A stretch of DNA of 64,000 nucleotides, taken from assembly GCF_005502885.1 (NCBI RefSeq), contig NZ_SCMR01000008.1, positions 1 to 64,000 of the forward strand, given 5' to 3'. Of the stretch, positions 60,462-64,000 are shown one piece after another; the first letter of the stretch is position 1, and the number at the start of each line of letters is the position of its first letter. Made by a program: the position numbers and the translations under genes. This stretch comes from Microbacterium sp. 2FI. Lineage in GTDB: Bacteria; Actinomycetota; Actinomycetes; Actinomycetales; Microbacteriaceae. The notes under the pieces are model-generated. The model saw nothing but the letters and a program-made list of their open reading frames with translations. It searched no databases and was not told the origin of the DNA.

Positions 60462-62139
60462 GCACCAGACGACCGAGGGGGTCGACCCGCTACGGCCCGG
60501 TGACCACGCGGAGAGCCCCTCCGCGGGCGAGATCGCATCGCCGACTCTGGGGCTGAGGGGATGGCTGCGCTGGGCGTGGCGGCAACTGACCAGTATGCGT
60601 ACCGCCCTGGTGCTGCTGCTCTTGCTTGCCATCGCCGCCGTGCCCGGCTCGTTGTTCCCGCAGCGCGGGGCTGACCCGAACGGTGTCATCCAGTGGGAGC
60701 GGACCAACCCCGATGTGTTCCCGATTGCCGACGCCATCGGCCTGTTCGACGTGTATCGGTCACCCTGGTTCTCGGCGATCTATCTGCTCCTGTTCGCCTC
60801 GCTGATCGGCTGCGTGATTCCTCGCGCAAGGCACCACTTCAAAGCCCTCCGGTCGCAGCCACCTCGAACCCCGGCACGGCTCTCGCGGCTCTCTGAGTAT
60901 CGGGAGATCACGCTGCCGGCAGACGCGGCGCATTTCGATCCGGCAGCTGCGGCGATCGAGCTCGCACAGAGCCAACTGCGCCGTGCGGGTTACCGGGTGC
61001 ACCGGTACGACGGACGCGGGTGGGACTCGGTGTCTGCTGAACGCGGCTACCTGCGCGAGACCGGAAACCTGGTCTTCCACGTCGCGCTCATCGGCGTGCT
61101 TGTCGCGGTCGGCGTCGGTGGCGGGTTCGCCTATACCGGGCAGCGGGTCGTGGTCGAGGGCACCACGTTCGTCAATGCGCTCAGCGACTACTCCTCTTTC
61201 AATCCCGGCCGGTTCGTCGACGGCACCAGCCTCGCCCCGTACTCGCTGACACTCGAGGACTTCAGCGTCACCTACCAGCTGCCCGGCGCGCCCGGTGCGG
61301 GTCAGGCCGGAGACTTCTCCGCCGACGTCACGATCCGCCGGCCCGGCGAGGAGGACCGCGATGAAAGCGTCATCGTTAACTCCCCGCTCACCGTTGACGG
61401 CGACCGCATCTACTTACTCGGCAACGGGTATGCGCCCACCCTCACAATCCGCAACCCGGACGGCGAGGTCGTGTACAGCGAGTCGCAGCCGTTCCTGCCG
61501 CAAGACTCCTTCATGACTTCTCTGGGGATCATCAAGATTCCCGATGGGCTTCCCGAGCAGCTCGGCCTGGTCGGGTTCTTCTACCCCACGCAAGGGGTTC
61601 TCCCGTCGGGGGCGTTCACGTCGATCTACCCGGATGTCGTCAACCCGGTGCTCACTCTCAACGTGTTCAGCGGCGACCTCGGCATCGACGACGGAACGCC
61701 CCGGTCGGTGTACACGCTCGAGGTCGACGGGCTCACCCAGCACACCGGAGGCGACAGCGACCTGGAGTCGATCGAGCTCGCCCCGGGCGGCATCGCAGAC
61801 CTGCCCAACGGATGGGGGACGATCACGTGGGAGGACGACACCGAGCTCGTCGGTGAGCCGGTGAAGAGGTTCGCATCGCTGCAGATTCAGAACGACCCCT
61901 CCGCCATCTGGGTGCTCATCTTCGCGGCCCTCGCCACCCTCGGACTGTTCGCCGGACTGCTCGTGCCCCGCCGGCGGATCTGGATCAAGGCAAGCATCAC
62001 CCCCGACCGGGTGCACGTTGAGTATGCGGGCCTGGCCCGCGGTGAGGATCCGGCCCTGGCGCGCGCGGTCGCCGACATCACAGAGCGCCACATCCGCGCC
62101 ATCAGCCCCCCGGGCGCGGCCACGGACCAGACTTCATGA
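60442..62139 (+). CDS. resB: Cytochrome c biogenesis protein ResB
   Basis: 565 residues, normal for actinobacterial ResB (Ccs1). WAWRQLTSMRTALVLLLLLAIAAVPGSLFPQR is the first helix block and WFSAIYLLLFASLIGCVIPRARHHFKAL the second. The third, LVFHVALIGVLVAVGVGGGFAYTGQRVVVEGTTF, leads into a large extracytoplasmic domain of about 270 residues. A final helix is AIWVLIFAALATLGLFAGLLVPRRRIW. It works with CcsA for haem export and attachment; no ccsA is seen in the window, though it may follow beyond the edge. It overlaps ccdA by 20 bases. Confidence 0.94.
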   Translation: MSRYHSEHQTTEGVDPLRPGDHAESPSAGEIASPTLGLRGWLRWAWRQLTSMRTALVLLLLLAIAAVPGSLFPQRGADPNGVIQWERTNPDVFPIADAIGLFDVYRSPWFSAIYLLLFASLIGCVIPRARHHFKALRSQPPRTPARLSRLSEYREITLPADAAHFDPAAAAIELAQSQLRRAGYRVHRYDGRGWDSVSAERGYLRETGNLVFHVALIGVLVAVGVGGGFAYTGQRVVVEGTTFVNALSDYSSFNPGRFVDGTSLAPYSLTLEDFSVTYQLPGAPGAGQAGDFSADVTIRRPGEEDRDESVIVNSPLTVDGDRIYLLGNGYAPTLTIRNPDGEVVYSESQPFLPQDSFMTSLGIIKIPDGLPEQLGLVGFFYPTQGVLPSGAFTSIYPDVVNPVLTLNVFSGDLGIDDGTPRSVYTLEVDGLTQHTGGDSDLESIELAPGGIADLPNGWGTITWEDDTELVGEPVKRFASLQIQNDPSAIWVLIFAALATLGLFAGLLVPRRRIWIKASITPDRVHVEYAGLARGEDPALARAVADITERHIRAISPPGAATDQTS

Positions 62140-63074
62140 ACGACTGGATTCCGGACGCACCACCAACCCTGCTCGGGCTCCTCGCGCCTGCGGCGGTGCC
62201 CTTCCCGCTGCTTCCACTTGTCGCAGCATTCTTGGCCGCCGTGTACCTGGCCGGTGCAGCGCGATTGTGGATGTCGGGAAGACGGTGGTCGGTGTGGCGC
62301 ACAATCAGCTTCTTGCTGGGATGCCTCGTCCTCGCCGCTGTCACCGGCCTCGGCGTCGAGGCATACGGGTATGCGCTGCTCTCTGTGTTCATGTTCCAGC
62401 AACTCACGCTCATGATGGCGATCCCGCCTCTGCTGGTGCTCGGCTCCCCAGGCACCCTGCTACTGCGCGCGACCCCTCACCGGGGCTTCGGCCGGCTCGT
62501 GCTGCGGTCCGCGCACGCCGGACTGCGTAGCCGCATCGCCAGGTGGGTGCTGAGCCCGTGGGTCGCGCTGCCGCTGTACCTGTTCGCGTTCTACGGGCTC
62601 TACCTCGCCGGCTTCGCCGATCGCATCCTGGCCGTACCCGCCGGGCATCTCGGGCTCGAGATCTGGTTCCTCGTCGCGGGGATCCTGTTCACCATTCCCG
62701 TGCTGTCGTCGGATCCGCTGCCCGTCCGCCTCAGTCACGGCGGCCGCGCTCTCGACGTGTTCGCCGAAGCCGCCCTGCACGCCTTCTTCGGTGTGTTCCT
62801 GATGATGGCGGCCACTCTGCTCGTCGACTACTTCGTCGCGCCGACACAGGCGCTCGGAATCGACCCGCTCGAGGACCAGCAACTGGCCGGTGGGCTCGCA
62901 TGGTCCTACGGGGAAGCACCGACATTGCTGATGCTGCTGTTCGTCATGCACCGCTGGTTCCGGGACGACACAGCCCGAGACACCGCCGCCGACCGCTACG
63001 CCGACACCCACGGAACCCCCGAACTCGACGCATACAACGCCTACCTCGAGACTTTGCGCCGGAAGGACAACTGA
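62136..63074 (+). CDS. CtaG/caa3-type cytochrome oxidase assembly membrane protein
   Basis: 312 residues, about seven helices. The pattern RTISFLLGCLVLAAVTG....YGYALLSVFMFQQLTLMMAIPPLLVLGSPGTLLLRATP is the conserved core of the caa3_CtaG family (H/Q in the M.qH.ll.m..ppLl.lG.P motif). HLGLEIWFLVAGILFTIPVLSSDPLP and HAFFGVFLMMAATLLVDYFV follow. The family is linked to copper insertion or copper tolerance and is often fused to CopD. One point to check: the motif has FQQLTLMM where other members have a His. ATGA overlap with resB. Confidence 0.87.
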   Translation: MNDWIPDAPPTLLGLLAPAAVPFPLLPLVAAFLAAVYLAGAARLWMSGRRWSVWRTISFLLGCLVLAAVTGLGVEAYGYALLSVFMFQQLTLMMAIPPLLVLGSPGTLLLRATPHRGFGRLVLRSAHAGLRSRIARWVLSPWVALPLYLFAFYGLYLAGFADRILAVPAGHLGLEIWFLVAGILFTIPVLSSDPLPVRLSHGGRALDVFAEAALHAFFGVFLMMAATLLVDYFVAPTQALGIDPLEDQQLAGGLAWSYGEAPTLLMLLFVMHRWFRDDTARDTAADRYADTHGTPELDAYNAYLETLRRKDN

Positions 63075-63077
63075 CGG

Positions 63078-64000
63078 ATGCACCCCCTCCCGTCCACTTC
63101 GCCCGCGCCGCCCACCGACGTGCTGCCCAGCAACGCGTCGCGCGTGACCCAGAACCCCGGGATGGGCCTCCCGCTGTGGGCGGCGTTGCCGGCGTCTGCG
63201 ACTGCGGGGTATGCGCTGGATCTCGCGTCTCCGGAGGTCGGGTTCTGGCCACTGGCAATGGTGAGCGTCACGGTGGCACTAGTCACCCTGATCGGTCGAA
63301 GCATGGGTGGTGCGCTGCTGGTCGGCACCGTCTTCGGCGCCGTGTTCTACTTCGCCCACCTCGTGTGGGTGGGGCGGTTTCTCGGGCCCGTGCCATGGGT
63401 CGCTCTTGCAGGGGTGCAGGCAGTGCTCTTCGGCGCCGGAGCGGTTCTGATCTCTCTGGCATACAGGTGGACGGCGCACCACCAGGCGCCTCGGGGCGCG
63501 CAGCTGATCGCGGTGCCGATCCTGGTGGCCGGACTCTGGTCTACCCGCGAGGTCGTAATGGGTTCGTGGCCCTACACCGGGTTCCCGTGGGCGCGGATCG
63601 GCTTGACGCAGGTCGAGGGGCCATTCCGCGAGGTCGCGTCATGGACGGGCGTGACGGGGCTGACGTTCCTCATCGTCGCGATGTGCGCCGCACTCCTGCA
63701 ATGGGCCCGCTCGGGAGGTCCCTCACTTCCGCGCGGCATCCTGCCCGCGGCAATCCTCGCGATCATCCTGCTTGTCACGCCGCAGTTTCCGACCTCCGCT
63801 GCCGGCACGCTCCGGGTCGGATGGGTTCAGGGCAACGGGCCCGCGGCATACTTCGACGAGCGTGAGCAGGGAGACGTGTTCGTCGCCCAAACCACCGCCA
63901 CGCGACCACTGCTGGGTGAGCCGATGGATCTGCTCGTGTGGCCGGAAGGGAGCGTCGATTCCGACCCCCTCAGCGACGACAGCACCGCGTCCGCCCTCGA
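63078..64000 (+). CDS. lnt: Apolipoprotein N-acyltransferase, N-terminal part (runs off the right edge)
   Basis: 307 residues are visible. A Pro-rich start is followed by multiple membrane helices (about 35-200) with WSTREVVMGSWPYTGFPWARIGLTQVEGPFREVASWTGVTGLTFLIVAMCAAL, the Lnt signature region before the nitrilase domain. The nitrilase part begins LRVGWVQGNGPAAYFDE, and LLVWPEGSVDSDP contains the catalytic Glu290. The Lys and Cys of the triad lie beyond the window. Lnt adds the third acyl chain to lipoproteins. It starts 3 bases after the CtaG-like gene, in the same operon as lspA and the TlpA lipoprotein. Confidence 0.93.
   Translation, partial: MHPLPSTSPAPPTDVLPSNASRVTQNPGMGLPLWAALPASATAGYALDLASPEVGFWPLAMVSVTVALVTLIGRSMGGALLVGTVFGAVFYFAHLVWVGRFLGPVPWVALAGVQAVLFGAGAVLISLAYRWTAHHQAPRGAQLIAVPILVAGLWSTREVVMGSWPYTGFPWARIGLTQVEGPFREVASWTGVTGLTFLIVAMCAALLQWARSGGPSLPRGILPAAILAIILLVTPQFPTSAAGTLRVGWVQGNGPAAYFDEREQGDVFVAQTTATRPLLGEPMDLLVWPEGSVDSDPLSDDSTASAL

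Noticed and set aside
31063..64000. Right half as a plasmid rather than an island
   Set aside because: No replication initiation or partition genes are seen, and the sequence is continuous with chromosomal-type DNA through a tRNA scar.

Overview
The window looks like chromosome of a high-GC Actinobacterium of the Microbacteriaceae, most likely Microbacterium. The basis is the GC-rich coding, many 4-base ATGA/GTGA gene overlaps, families common in that group (DUF2510, DUF222-HNH, PxKF, DUF1294, DUF6153, DUF6804) and the dispersed palindromic repeat built on 'cttcgtctcgcttcgctcgctcag'. No rRNA, intact tRNA, CRISPR array or transposase was seen.

Left part (1-30.8 kb) reads as ordinary chromosome. 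It starts with a partial DUF2510 protein and a membrane protein with an (ANDPA)8 tail. Next come a luciferase-like oxidoreductase, a three-gene SRPBCC/membrane/DUF1905 operon, a DUF222-HNH endonuclease, a RibD-like reductase, a secreted PxKF protein, a quinone-oxidoreductase-like enzyme, an acetyltransferase, a secreted beta-helix protein, DUF1294, an aldo/keto reductase and an L,D-transpeptidase with DUF2809. At 16.2-23.0 kb a tightly coupled operon (MFS transporter, amidohydrolase, TPP enzyme, ureohydrolase) faces a double Lrp/AsnC regulator; the enzyme pair suggests catabolism of a guanidino compound such as 2-ketoarginine. Then follow a MarR/oxidoreductase divergent pair with a paired operator, unknown and DUF805 membrane genes, and an ABC transporter/two-component operon. 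Palindromic repeat clusters occur only in 0-14 kb.

At 31.03-31.06 kb lies a 34-base 3' fragment of a tRNA-Pro gene next to a strong terminator. This is the usual scar left when an integrative element inserts into a tRNA. Everything to its right is probably a genomic island running past the window end. Segment 31.2-44.0 kb carries an SDR/alcohol dehydrogenase/aldehyde dehydrogenase/MpaB-like oxygenase operon under a TetR regulator, a solute-binding-like protein with a PLP lyase and an AsnC regulator, and a TetR with an MMPL exporter. It ends in a tyrosine recombinase and is flanked by a 16-base direct repeat. Segment 44.0-51.5 kb holds a restriction-modification locus whose methyltransferase motifs are spread over three genes, then a HIRAN protein and an unknown gene. 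At 51.2-55.1 kb are a small membrane protein and a large MobF relaxase-helicase, so the island looks conjugative or mobilizable.

The right end (55.3-64.0 kb) is one coupled operon: DsbA-like oxidoreductase, FAD monooxygenase, CopC, LspA, DUF6804, TlpA-like lipoprotein, CcdA, ResB, CtaG-like protein and Lnt (cut by the window edge), with a DUF6153 gene just before it. Together these would handle extracytoplasmic thiols, cytochrome c or haem, copper, and lipoprotein maturation. A perfect 18-base palindrome sits in front of it. This mobile envelope/copper/lipoprotein module is the most interesting part of the window.
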